A stretch of 64,000 nucleotides of DNA, from assembly GCF_000721265.1 (NCBI RefSeq), contig NZ_JOFZ01000004.1, forward strand, positions 1 to 64,000, read 5' to 3'. The translations under genes and the position numbers were made by a program. The stretch comes from Streptomyces sp. NRRL F-5126. GTDB lineage: Bacteria > Actinomycetota > Actinomycetes > Streptomycetales > Streptomycetaceae. The notes under the pieces were generated by a model. That model ran no database searches. It was not told where the DNA came from and was given only the letters and a program-made list of their open reading frames with translations. Of this stretch, positions 55,580 to 63,335 are shown piece by piece (the stretch's first letter is position 1; each line of letters starts with the position of its first letter).

Positions 55580-57607
55580 GTGAGGGTCGAACTACCGCCG
55601 GGGCCGGTGTACTTCGTCAACCGCGACGAGGAGCGCGACCGCGCCCTGCGGGCCGTGGCGGATTGGCGCGGCCGGTCCCGCCCGCTGGTGCTTGCGCTGA
55701 GCGGGCCCGGCGGGTTGGGGAAGACGGAGCTCGCCGTACTGATCGCCCGCGCTCTGGGCGAGCGGTATCCCTTCACGGACGGCGTGCTCTCCGTGGACCT
55801 TGACGATTTCCGGGTGGACGGCGTGCTGGACCCCGGCGACGTGCTGTCGCAGTTGCTGAGCTCCCTCGATGTGGCGCCCGAGCAGGTGCGGGCCCCGTAC
55901 GCGGCCCGGTGCCGCCAGTACTGGAGCAAGACCGCCGACGCGAAACTCGTCCTCCTGCTGGACAACACCCGATACGCCTCCGAGATCGTCCCGCTGCTGC
56001 CGGCGTCGGGCTCCAGCGTGGTGATCGTCACGAGCCACGGCCCGCTCCGCGACCTCGAGGACGGCGCCGCGGTGGACCTGGCCCTGCCCCCGCTGGACGA
56101 GCGGGCGGCGGCGGAACTGCTCGAATTGATCGTCCGCGACCACCGGCTGGCCGCCGACCCGGAAGCGGCTCGGGCGGTGATCCGGCTGTGCGACGGCCTG
56201 CCCGCGGCACTGCATGTGGCAGGCCGTTGGGTGCGCACGCACCGGCTGCGCCCGCTCTCCCGTCTCGTCGCCGGTCTCGCGGCCGAGCTCGACGAGAAGG
56301 GCTTGCCCGGCGTCGAGCGGATCTGGGACACCGCCTACGCCGACCTGTCGGGTCCCGCTGCCCTGACCTACCGCCTGCTGGCGCACCATCCGGGTGAGAC
56401 GTTCACGCTCCACTCCGCGACCGCGCTCACCGGACTGGGGTCCGACGACTGCCAGGACGCCCTGGAGGAACTGGACACGGCCGGATTACTGGATATGCGT
56501 CTGCTGACGCTGACCGAGACCGGCCGGATGAGGCTGCCGGGTCCGCTGCGCGCCCATGCCCTGCGCCGCTCCCGCCGGGAGGCCGAAGAGGGCGAGGCGG
56601 CCGGCGCGCAGAGGCGGCTGCTGCGCTGGTACGTCCGCCAGGCGCAACTGGCCGACCGGTTCGCGGCCGGCCGCCGGCTGACCGTCGTCGAGCGTTACGC
56701 CCCGCTGCCCGGTACGCCGGACGTGCCGCTCGACGACCCGGAAGAGGCACAGGGCGACGAGGCCCGCGCCGAACGTGCCGCACGCGCGGGCCGCTGGCTC
56801 GAGGAGGAGCGCCACGTGCTGTTCGCCTGCTCCCGCCTCGCGCACGTCCGCGGCCTTGACGCGGAGGCCGTGGCCCTGTCAGAACCGGTGTGGACGCACG
56901 CTCTCGACCACCCGCACCAGTCCGGGGCCCTCCAGGTTTTCCGGCGGGCCGTCGACGCGGCGGTCCGGCACGGAGGGAACGCGGAATGGCTGGCGCGCAC
57001 GCGCTGCCAGTTGGCCAGGCCGCTGTGGGAGTCGGGAGAACTGGAGGCGGCCCAGGAGCAGATCGACGGCGCGATGTCCGCCGTCGAACTCCTGGGAGAC
57101 TCCGAGCGGGAGCGCAAGATCGCGGCGTCGGTCGTCGAGCACCGCGGCATGCTCAAGGGCGCGCGAGGGGATTGGAGCGGTGCGCTGGCCGACTTCGCGG
57201 CCTCCCGCGACCTGCACCGGGCGATCCCCAACCCCTACGGCGTCCTGCTCGGGACCTACCGGATGGGAGAGGCGAGTGCGAAGGCGGACGACCTCGACGC
57301 GGCACTCGACCTGCTGGCCGAGGCGCACCGCGGGTTCACGGACGCGAAGCGGGCGAGGCTGATCGGGCGCTCGGCGTTCGCCCTCGCCGGCGTCCTGAGC
57401 CGCCTCGGCCGGCGGGGCGAGGCCCGGGAGCTGTACCAGCAGTCGCTGGGGCAGGCCGGCGAGCGGCGCTCGGGGTTCGATCTGGCGCGTGTCCACGACG
57501 CTCTCGCCGAACTGGAGACGGCCGACGGGCGCCCGGAGGCGGCTGGGGAACACCGCGCGGCGGCCCAGGCGTTCCGGCTCCGCAACGGGCTCGGCCAGGT
57601 GCATTGA
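55580..57607 (+). CDS. STAND ATPase with NB-ARC domain and TPR-like repeats
   Basis: A 675-residue signalling ATPase. The Walker A motif GPGGLGKTE is at 42-50 and the Walker B stretch LVLLLDN at 123-129. NB-ARC helical parts follow to about 300, and helices resembling tetratricopeptide repeats run from about 430 to 660 (repeats containing ALADFAASRDLHR and AGVLSRLGRRGEARELY). No DNA-binding or effector domain precedes the ATPase. GTG 55580 follows GAGGGGG by 5 bases; ATG 55529 is less supported. The role is unknown; it may need a partner effector. Confidence 0.82.
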   Translation: MRVELPPGPVYFVNRDEERDRALRAVADWRGRSRPLVLALSGPGGLGKTELAVLIARALGERYPFTDGVLSVDLDDFRVDGVLDPGDVLSQLLSSLDVAPEQVRAPYAARCRQYWSKTADAKLVLLLDNTRYASEIVPLLPASGSSVVIVTSHGPLRDLEDGAAVDLALPPLDERAAAELLELIVRDHRLAADPEAARAVIRLCDGLPAALHVAGRWVRTHRLRPLSRLVAGLAAELDEKGLPGVERIWDTAYADLSGPAALTYRLLAHHPGETFTLHSATALTGLGSDDCQDALEELDTAGLLDMRLLTLTETGRMRLPGPLRAHALRRSRREAEEGEAAGAQRRLLRWYVRQAQLADRFAAGRRLTVVERYAPLPGTPDVPLDDPEEAQGDEARAERAARAGRWLEEERHVLFACSRLAHVRGLDAEAVALSEPVWTHALDHPHQSGALQVFRRAVDAAVRHGGNAEWLARTRCQLARPLWESGELEAAQEQIDGAMSAVELLGDSERERKIAASVVEHRGMLKGARGDWSGALADFAASRDLHRAIPNPYGVLLGTYRMGEASAKADDLDAALDLLAEAHRGFTDAKRARLIGRSAFALAGVLSRLGRRGEARELYQQSLGQAGERRSGFDLARVHDALAELETADGRPEAAGEHRAAAQAFRLRNGLGQVH

Positions 57608-57639
57608 TCACGAGCCGCGGCCCCCACGGGCCCGGTGGA

Positions 57640-59397
57640 TCAGCGGACCACGCGCGCGGCTTCGGCGTCGGTGGCCGGGCGCACGCCGACGCGGAAGTGC
57701 CGCTCTCCGACGTGGCAGTCGATCGGGAAGCGGCCGTCCGGCGGGTGCCCGCACGAGGCCAGCCCGGCGTGCGCGGCCGACAGGGCGATGGCCGGGTCGA
57801 CCCGTACGATCCGCCCCGCTTCCGCCACGGGATCCACCTCGACGGCGTAGGCCCGTTCGTGACCGCGGATCCGAAGGAGGCACTCGCCGGACGGCAGCAG
57901 TGCCGCCGCGGAGCGGCAACCCGGGTAGGCGGACAGCGCATGGCGTGTCCATCCGTCGGCCGTCCAGGCAAGGTCCACGGGAGCGGCGGACGCCGGGAGC
58001 GCACGGCGGTACAGCAGGCCCGCGGAGCGCGCCAGTGGCTCGCGGGCGGCGCCGTGCTCCACGGCCAGGTGGTGGCCGGGCAGCCCGGCACCGGCCGGGT
58101 ACCTGGCGATCCGTACGCCATCCGCGCTGATCGCCGCATGGACGTCGAACGCCGCCGGGACGCGCGCGGCGGGCCTGGGCGCGGGCAGCAACCGGGGTTG
58201 GGCGGCATGGGAGGGCGGTGCGAGGCCGAGCAGGGCGTAGACCTCGGTGCGCAGCCGCCCAACGGCGTCGCCGCCGGCCGCGAACGCGGCCTGAGCGGCC
58301 GCGTGCCCGGTTCCCGGGCGGTACGCCCTGAGCGCGTCGGCGAGGTCCTCGGGGGCTTCCAGCGTCGCTGTGCGATCGAGGAGCATGCCCATCGGGCTCG
58401 CGGGCAGCAATTCGCCGCCGCCGGGGTGGACGCTCACGACGGGGCGGTCCCGGGTGGCGCAGTAGTAGAGGGCGGCCGATCCGTGGTCGGTGACCAGGGC
58501 GTCGGCGGCGACCAGGACGGACGCCCACTCCTCGTGCGGGTCGGGCAGGACCATTCCCGCGTCGAGGGCCGGCGCGAGGCGCTCGGCCAGCTCGTGTCCC
58601 CCCAGCAGGCTGCGCTCATTGGGGTGTACAACGAGTGCCAACTGGTACTCGTCGTAGGGGAGTTGTCCCGCCAGTGTGGCGGCGAGCCCTGGCCGGCGCC
58701 GGATGAGGGACTCGGGACCCCAGGTGGAGGCCAGGACAAGCAGCTTGCGGGCCCCGGTGCCCAGTGCCTCCCGGTAGCGCTCACGCAGCGACGCCGAGGC
58801 CAGAAAGCGCTCCAGGGTGAGGTCGCCGATCACCTTCGCGGGCCGGGCGGCCCGCGGGTCGGCCGCGGCCAGCCTGGCGATCTGCTGGGGGTGGGCGAGG
58901 GCATGAAGCGCCGTCAGCGCCTGGTCGCCGGGGCTCCGCAGCAGTGCCGGGTCGAGTCCGGACGGCGAGCCGGCCGAACCTTCGCCGGCGATCGACTTGT
59001 TGAAGCCGGCGCCGTGCGGCAGCAGGACGCGCGGCCCGCGCAGGAGCCGGAGGTCGCCTTTCGGGCTCGCGGCGACGATCAGGTCGTAGGAGCGCTCGCA
59101 TGCCTCGCTCCACGGCACGGTGCGGGCTCCGAGCGCGTCGACCGCGGCGAGGGCGCCGGCACCGAAGTCGGAGCCGGGGACCAGGGTGAACAGGCGGGTG
59201 ATCCTGGCGTCACCCGAGAAGACGGGAAGAGCGTCGAGCAGGCGGTAGAGCGCGACCGCGGACCGCGCGGCGAACAGGACCACCCGCCCGTCGCCCGTCG
59301 CCCGTCGCATCGAAGCGTCCAGTTTACCGGAAGCCGGCGGTTGATACGGGCTGTTTCCGCAGGTCGAATAGGGTTTGCTCGCGTCGTCGGGCGACAT
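57640..59397 (-). CDS. GT-B-like protein resembling CDP-glycerol glycerophosphotransferases
   Basis: A 585-residue protein. LLPHGAGFNKSI near 125 and VLASTWGPESLI near 220, with DPHEEWASVLVAADALVTDHGSAALYY in parts near 287-315, match the teichoic-acid glycerophosphotransferase and GT-B pattern. About 200 further C-terminal residues have no family I recognise. Homologues are sometimes mislabelled translation initiation factor 2; nothing supports that. ATG 59397 has TAGGAT 6 bases upstream (59409-59404), so a leaderless mRNA is possible; ATG 59310 is an alternative start. Confidence 0.7.
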   Translation of the reverse strand: MSPDDASKPYSTCGNSPYQPPASGKLDASMRRATGDGRVVLFAARSAVALYRLLDALPVFSGDARITRLFTLVPGSDFGAGALAAVDALGARTVPWSEACERSYDLIVAASPKGDLRLLRGPRVLLPHGAGFNKSIAGEGSAGSPSGLDPALLRSPGDQALTALHALAHPQQIARLAAADPRAARPAKVIGDLTLERFLASASLRERYREALGTGARKLLVLASTWGPESLIRRRPGLAATLAGQLPYDEYQLALVVHPNERSLLGGHELAERLAPALDAGMVLPDPHEEWASVLVAADALVTDHGSAALYYCATRDRPVVSVHPGGGELLPASPMGMLLDRTATLEAPEDLADALRAYRPGTGHAAAQAAFAAGGDAVGRLRTEVYALLGLAPPSHAAQPRLLPAPRPAARVPAAFDVHAAISADGVRIARYPAGAGLPGHHLAVEHGAAREPLARSAGLLYRRALPASAAPVDLAWTADGWTRHALSAYPGCRSAAALLPSGECLLRIRGHERAYAVEVDPVAEAGRIVRVDPAIALSAAHAGLASCGHPPDGRFPIDCHVGERHFRVGVRPATDAEAARVVR

Positions 59398-59502
59398 GGC
59401 CCGATCCTATCGCGCACTCCTCGAACGGGGCCGGGAGTGATCCACGCCGCACATTTCGGCAAGCGGATGCGGCCGGCCGTGCGTGATCGCCAGGATGGCG
59501 GC

Positions 59503-59958
59503 ATGAGTGACTGGGGAATCGCCCTGATCGCCGCGGGCTCGGCGATCGCCGGAAGCGTGGTGACCGGCTGGTACGCCCGCGCTGCCGGCATCCAGCAGGC
59601 CGCCGCCGCACGCCACGCGGGCGACCGCCAGGCGGACGCGCTGCTCGAATCGGTGCGCATGACGCTCAGCGCCGATTCCGGCCACCGCGCGTTCGCCCTT
59701 CGCCGCCAGACCTACGCCGAGTTCCTCGGGGCCGCGGAGGCGAGGATCCTCGCCGAGCGGAACGGGCGGGGCAAGGCCGACGACGAAGCGCTGCTGCAGC
59801 GCGCCTTGAGCGGGGTGCTGCTGGAAGGCCCGCCCGAAGCGGCCGCTGCGGCCCAGCACCTCGTCGACTGCCTGCGGCGCCACGAGAGCCCGGACGGCGT
59901 CAAGCGTGCGAAGCTGGCGTTTCTCGCGGTGGCGCAGGAGTACTGCCGGCCTGGGTGA
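59503..59958 (+). CDS. Small membrane-anchored hypothetical protein
   Basis: A 151-residue protein with one N-terminal hydrophobic helix (WGIALIAAGSAIAGSVVTGWYA) followed by a charged helical domain rich in Ala, Arg and Glu (RQTYAEFLGAAEARIL). This architecture is common in streptomycete proteins of unknown function. ATG 59503 follows AGGA. The frame is open far upstream through the GT-B antisense, but that part shadows other genes. Confidence 0.7.
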   Translation: MSDWGIALIAAGSAIAGSVVTGWYARAAGIQQAAAARHAGDRQADALLESVRMTLSADSGHRAFALRRQTYAEFLGAAEARILAERNGRGKADDEALLQRALSGVLLEGPPEAAAAAQHLVDCLRRHESPDGVKRAKLAFLAVAQEYCRPG

Positions 59959-60011
59959 CGGCGAGCCGTGCGCCGATCCCGGGGACTCGCTGTCGTCCGC
60001 TGCCGGCCCGA

Positions 60012-60563
60012 TCAGCAGGAGTTCGACCAGTCGCCGCAGGTCCCCGGCGGGTGCGCCAGGCGGAACGAGGCAATGGCGCCGAGGCATACGCGCACGCCCT
60101 CCACTGTGACGTCCGCGCGTGCGGCAGCGGCCTCGCGGGCGCGCTCTACGAGCTGCTCCAGCGCCCGTGCCGGTGCGCGGCGGTCGGCTGCGGGGGCTGC
60201 CGCCGCCGGGTGGGAAGCGAACAGGGCCTCGTCCAGACGCGCCCGCATGTCTTCGCGGCATTCCGCGACAAGGTCGGCGAACGCCGCCGTGACGAGGTCG
60301 GTGCGTGCCCGTAAGTGCCGATGGACCGTGGCGACGCCCAGACCGGCGCGGCGGGCGACCTCCCGCATCGGCAGGTCGAGCCCTTCGGCGGTGTAGGCGG
60401 CACGGGCGACGGCGACGATACGACGACGGTTGAGTTCCGCTCGCCGTCCCGGCGTTCGACGGCGGGACGGGTGGTGCCGGGAGCATCGCCGTGCAACCGG
60501 CCGTGGCGCGCGGAGCCCGTGTCGTCGGGACCGGCCGCCTCGGCAGCGAGGAGTGCCGCGCAC
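60012..60563 (-). CDS. TetR family transcriptional regulator
   Basis: About 183 residues with a TetR helix-turn-helix near 45-95: RRRIVAVARAAYTAEG, then MREVARRAGLGVATVHRHLRARTDLVTAAF in parts. The C-terminal ligand domain is short and ends with a cysteine. The start is set at GTG 60563 because TGAGG lies 7 bases upstream; no ATG is near in frame. It is divergent from a remnant of an MFS transporter gene, the usual target of such a regulator. Confidence 0.72.
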   Translation of the reverse strand: MRGTPRCRGGRSRRHGLRAPRPVARRCSRHHPSRRRTPGRRAELNRRRIVAVARAAYTAEGLDLPMREVARRAGLGVATVHRHLRARTDLVTAAFADLVAECREDMRARLDEALFASHPAAAAPAADRRAPARALEQLVERAREAAAARADVTVEGVRVCLGAIASFRLAHPPGTCGDWSNSC

Positions 60564-60710
60564 ACCGATGGACCTCAGTCGGTGGTCACCCTGGCGGACT
60601 TCACCGGCGCTGCCACGCCGCCCGGGCGGCCGAGGCACACGCGGCGGCGGGTACGACTCCCTGGCCGTCGGCGCGCCATGAGCACGCGGGGCCGGTGTCC
60701 GAGCCCATCG

Positions 60711-60944
60711 CGCGTCGGCCTGGTGGCGGCCACCCCCGCCGAACGGCTCGGCCAGACCATGGGCGCGGCCGAACCGGGGCGTGAACTCGGCGACGCGGGA
60801 GGCCCGCTGATCGTCGCCGGCGCGGCCGCGGCCACGATCCTCAGCGGCGCCTTCGCCGCCCTCGCCGTCCTGACCGCCGCTGCGGCCCTCGCCGTCCACC
60901 GGACGGCCCCGCGCCCGGACCCCACCGACAACCCGACCGCCTGA
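60711..60944 (+). pseudogene. Remnant of an MFS transporter gene (C-terminus only)
   Basis: About 77 residues beginning near RVGLVAATPAERLGQTMG and continuing GRELGDAGGPLIVAGAAAATILSGAFAALAVL in parts. This matches the last two helices of streptomycete MFS exporters (PAERxGQxMG and GRELGDAGGP). The first roughly 320 residues are missing, and no matching sequence lies upstream. The TetR gene is divergent, as for an intact TetR/MFS pair. Likely a deletion scar. Confidence 0.65.
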
Positions 60945-61058
60945 CAGGGTCGGCGACACGGTTGCCGGACACTGTCGCGCCCGGTACGCCCTCGTCCACG
61001 CCGTGCCTCGCCTCCCCACGGCCACCGTCCGGACCCGAACGGGGGTGCCGTTGGAGGC

Positions 61059-61655
61059 TCAGACCGCGTAGAGGCCGGTGACGATCACTTCGGCCAGCCG
61101 GGCGAGGTAGTCGGAGTCGACCTGGTCGGGGGCGAAGAGCAGGCGCATCAGCAACGGCGAGATCAGCAGGTCGAGGCCGAGTTCGCGATCGAGCTCGTCG
61201 GGCAGGTCGCCGCGCTCGATCGCGCGGGACAGCACCGCGGCCGCGGCGGTGCGCCGCGGCTCGGCCACCACGTCGTGCAAAGCGGCGTTCAGTTCCGGGA
61301 TGCGCGAGGTCTCGATCAGCACGTCCAGCGCCACCCGCCTGGCCCGTGGATCGGCGGCCTGCGCGACGATCACGTCCAGGAACCCGCGCACATCGCCGGC
61401 CAGGGAGCCGGTGTCCGGCACCTCCGGCAGGTTCCGGCGCACTGCGGCCCCGACCAGGTCGATCAGCATGGCCTGCTTGGACGGCCAGCGGCGGTACACG
61501 GCCGCCTTGCCGACCCCCGCCCGGCGGGCCACCGCGTCCATCGACATGCGGGCGTAGCCGGTCTCGGCGAGCTGATCGAACATCGCGCCGGTGATGGCCG
61601 CGGTAACGGGCTCGCGGAGCTTGGCCGCCCCTGTTGGTTCCCGTCCGTTCGGCAT
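61059..61655 (-). CDS. TetR family repressor of the lactonase-like gene
   Basis: A 198-residue TetR regulator. The DNA-binding domain (about 18-65) has MSMDAVARRAGVGKAAVYRRWPSK and is of the AcrR type, followed by a TetR_C_11-like ligand domain with ALDVLIETSRIPELNAAL. ATG 61655 (MPNGREP) is chosen; GTG 61670 in frame is closer to the first operator and would overlap it. Two nearly identical inverted repeats lie between this gene and the divergent metallo-hydrolase gene, implying control of both. Confidence 0.9.
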   Translation of the reverse strand: MPNGREPTGAAKLREPVTAAITGAMFDQLAETGYARMSMDAVARRAGVGKAAVYRRWPSKQAMLIDLVGAAVRRNLPEVPDTGSLAGDVRGFLDVIVAQAADPRARRVALDVLIETSRIPELNAALHDVVAEPRRTAAAAVLSRAIERGDLPDELDRELGLDLLISPLLMRLLFAPDQVDSDYLARLAEVIVTGLYAV

Positions 61656-61671
61656 GCTCGAAGCATACACG

Positions 61672-61695
61672 CGACGGAACCGTGGCGTTCCGTCG
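61672..61695. promoter_or_regulatory. TetR operator O1
   Basis: CGACGGAAC and GTTCCGTCG are perfect 9-bp arms separated by CGTGGC. It sits 17 bases upstream of the TetR start, so bound repressor would block its own promoter. Confidence 0.82.
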
Positions 61696-61722
61696 TCAGG
61701 GTCTGCTAGCTTCCATCAAAGG

Positions 61723-61746
61723 CGACGGAACTGTTCCGTTCCGACG
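61723..61746. promoter_or_regulatory. TetR operator O2
   Basis: CGACGGAAC and GTTCCGACG with six bases between; it matches O1 except for one base of the right arm. It ends 12 bases before the metallo-hydrolase start. O1 and O2 centres are 51 bp apart, close to five helical turns. Confidence 0.82.
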
Positions 61747-61758
61747 AAGGGAGGGGCC

Positions 61759-62730
61759 ATGAAGATCCACCCATTGCGCATCGGCCGTACCAAGGTGCCG
61801 TTCGGCCAGTTCTACGGGGGCCTGCAAGGCTTTTCACTCGGCGAGTTCGCCGCGGACAAGGACCACTTCATCTGGGTCCCGATCCACGCGTACCTGATCG
61901 AGCACCCGACCGCCGGGCCGGTGCTGGTTGATACGGGGATCAGCCCGGACCAGGCCGCGCACGTCGACTACTACCGCGGTTCGATCATGGAGCACGTGAT
62001 GGACGTCGACGAGTACGACCTGCCGTCCGGCCAGACCATGCCGGAACAGCTGGCGCGGTTGGGCTATCGGCCGCAGGACATCCGTGCGGTGATCGTCACC
62101 CACTTCCACGAGGATCACATCGGTGCCCTGAACCTGTTCGGGCACGCCCCGGTGTATCTGGGTGCGGCCGAATACGCGGCTCGGGATGCCAAGGTGCTCG
62201 GCCTGATACCGCTGGCCTACCCGCCGTCTGTCGCGGCGGTCACCGACTGGCGGCCGATCGAGTTCAGCGGCGCGGCCATCGGCGGATTCACCGGCTCGGC
62301 CGACCTGTTCGGAGACGGGAGCGTGCTCGCCCTGCCCACTCCGGGACACAGCCCCGGCAGCACCAGCGTGCTGGTGGATCACCGGTTGCTGCTGACCGGG
62401 GACGCGATGTACACCATCCATCATCTCGCGGTGGACCAGGTGCGGGCGTTCCAGCCCGGCGAACAGGCGCGGTATGTCGACTCGATACGCCGAATCCAGT
62501 GGCTCCGCCGCGAATTCCCCGAGCTGGTCATCCTCACCGCACACGACCACACCGAGTACGGTGCGCGGCTGATCGCCGGGCTCGCCGGTGGCGAACTGTC
62601 CGATGCGGATTTGGCCTGGGGCAAGTCCTACGAGCGGGCCACCTTCGACGAACTGGCCAACCTCAACCCGGCCCGGCTGCCACGCTTCGTCCCGGCCGCG
62701 GACGGTGGCCCGGTCGGTCACGCGGCCTGA
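61759..62730 (+). CDS. Metallo-beta-lactamase-fold hydrolase, AHL-lactonase-like
   Basis: A 323-residue MBL-fold enzyme. The HxHxDH metal motif is THFHEDH at 114-120, later ligands are in TPGHSPGS (His about 198) and TGDAMYT (Asp about 215) and AHDH near 262. The arrangement and length resemble AttM/AiiB-type N-acyl homoserine lactonases, which have a tyrosine after the dinuclear site. Actinobacterial gamma-butyrolactone signals are an alternative target. AAGGGAGGGG precedes ATG 61759. Divergent from its TetR gene. Confidence 0.87.
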   Translation: MKIHPLRIGRTKVPFGQFYGGLQGFSLGEFAADKDHFIWVPIHAYLIEHPTAGPVLVDTGISPDQAAHVDYYRGSIMEHVMDVDEYDLPSGQTMPEQLARLGYRPQDIRAVIVTHFHEDHIGALNLFGHAPVYLGAAEYAARDAKVLGLIPLAYPPSVAAVTDWRPIEFSGAAIGGFTGSADLFGDGSVLALPTPGHSPGSTSVLVDHRLLLTGDAMYTIHHLAVDQVRAFQPGEQARYVDSIRRIQWLRREFPELVILTAHDHTEYGARLIAGLAGGELSDADLAWGKSYERATFDELANLNPARLPRFVPAADGGPVGHAA

Positions 62731-63243
62731 CCACGCCTCTCGGACGGCACCTCTTCGCCGCCGGGAGTCCGCTCGTGACACGGCGCACTCGGCTGCTGCC
62801 GGCGAGTTCCTCGAAGAGCGCGGTACACCGTGTGCCGGTGACCGTCTCCTTCGGGACAGGGCGGCCCGAGGGCCGGCTGGGGCTGGGGCGATCGCCGAGG
62901 CATGCCGCCATCGAGCAGGTCCGGTGGCAGTCGACGGCGCCGGGCGTGACCCGTGTGCGGCACACACGCAAGTCATGCCCCGATGAGTTGGTTTCGGTGC
63001 GTACCCGAGCATCCCCATCGTGGGTGACCCTGTCGCTCCCAGGAAGGGCGGGGAGAACGATGCGCGGCGCGTGTGGTCGTAGCGTTCGGCACAGGGCCGG
63101 TACAACACACTGAGCGTTGAGCCGGGGAAGGCGGCCGCCGCCCCGGCGGTTCCGCACGCGCGGCGATCAAGTCCTGGCGCGACTACGCAAGCCGCGGCCG
63201 CCTGCCGCACGAGCCACGAGCCTCGTCCACATGTTGCCCCTCC
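62731..63243. other. Intergenic region with no supported gene
   Basis: Over 500 bases between the lactonase-like gene and the next promoter. Frames in both strands give Arg- and Pro-rich peptides without a ribosome site or family features. It may be decayed sequence. Confidence 0.5.
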
Positions 63244-63272
63244 TTGACACGCGGGTGGGCCCCGGGCAATCT
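63244..63272 (+). promoter_or_regulatory. Promoter of the terminal aromatic hydroxylase gene
   Basis: TTGACA (63244-63249) and CAATCT (63267-63272) are separated by 17 bases, close to the main sigma factor consensus. Transcription would begin near 63279, about 57 bases before the ATG. Confidence 0.62.
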
Positions 63273-63286
63273 GAGTGCGGAAATGA

Positions 63287-63301
63287 ACCTAATCATTAGG
63301 T
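63287..63301. promoter_or_regulatory. Palindromic operator ACCTAATCATTAGGT
   Basis: A perfect 15-bp palindrome with one central base. It lies at about +8 to +22 of the predicted transcript, a typical roadblock position for a TetR or MarR repressor. No regulator gene for it is seen within the window. Confidence 0.75.
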
Positions 63302-63335
63302 CTAAAATGAAGTGTCGAACCTGGAGGAGCGCGCC

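Noticed and set aside
57640..59397. Translation initiation factor 2
   Set aside because: This label is used for some homologues, but there is no GTPase G-motif; the visible motifs fit a GT-B or glycerophosphotransferase protein.
56890..59502. Very long rightward open frame continuing into the gene at 59503
   Set aside because: It shadows the STAND gene in another frame and then the antisense of the GT-B-like gene. The encoded peptide is Arg- and Gly-rich, and a sensible ATG with AGGA lies only at 59503.
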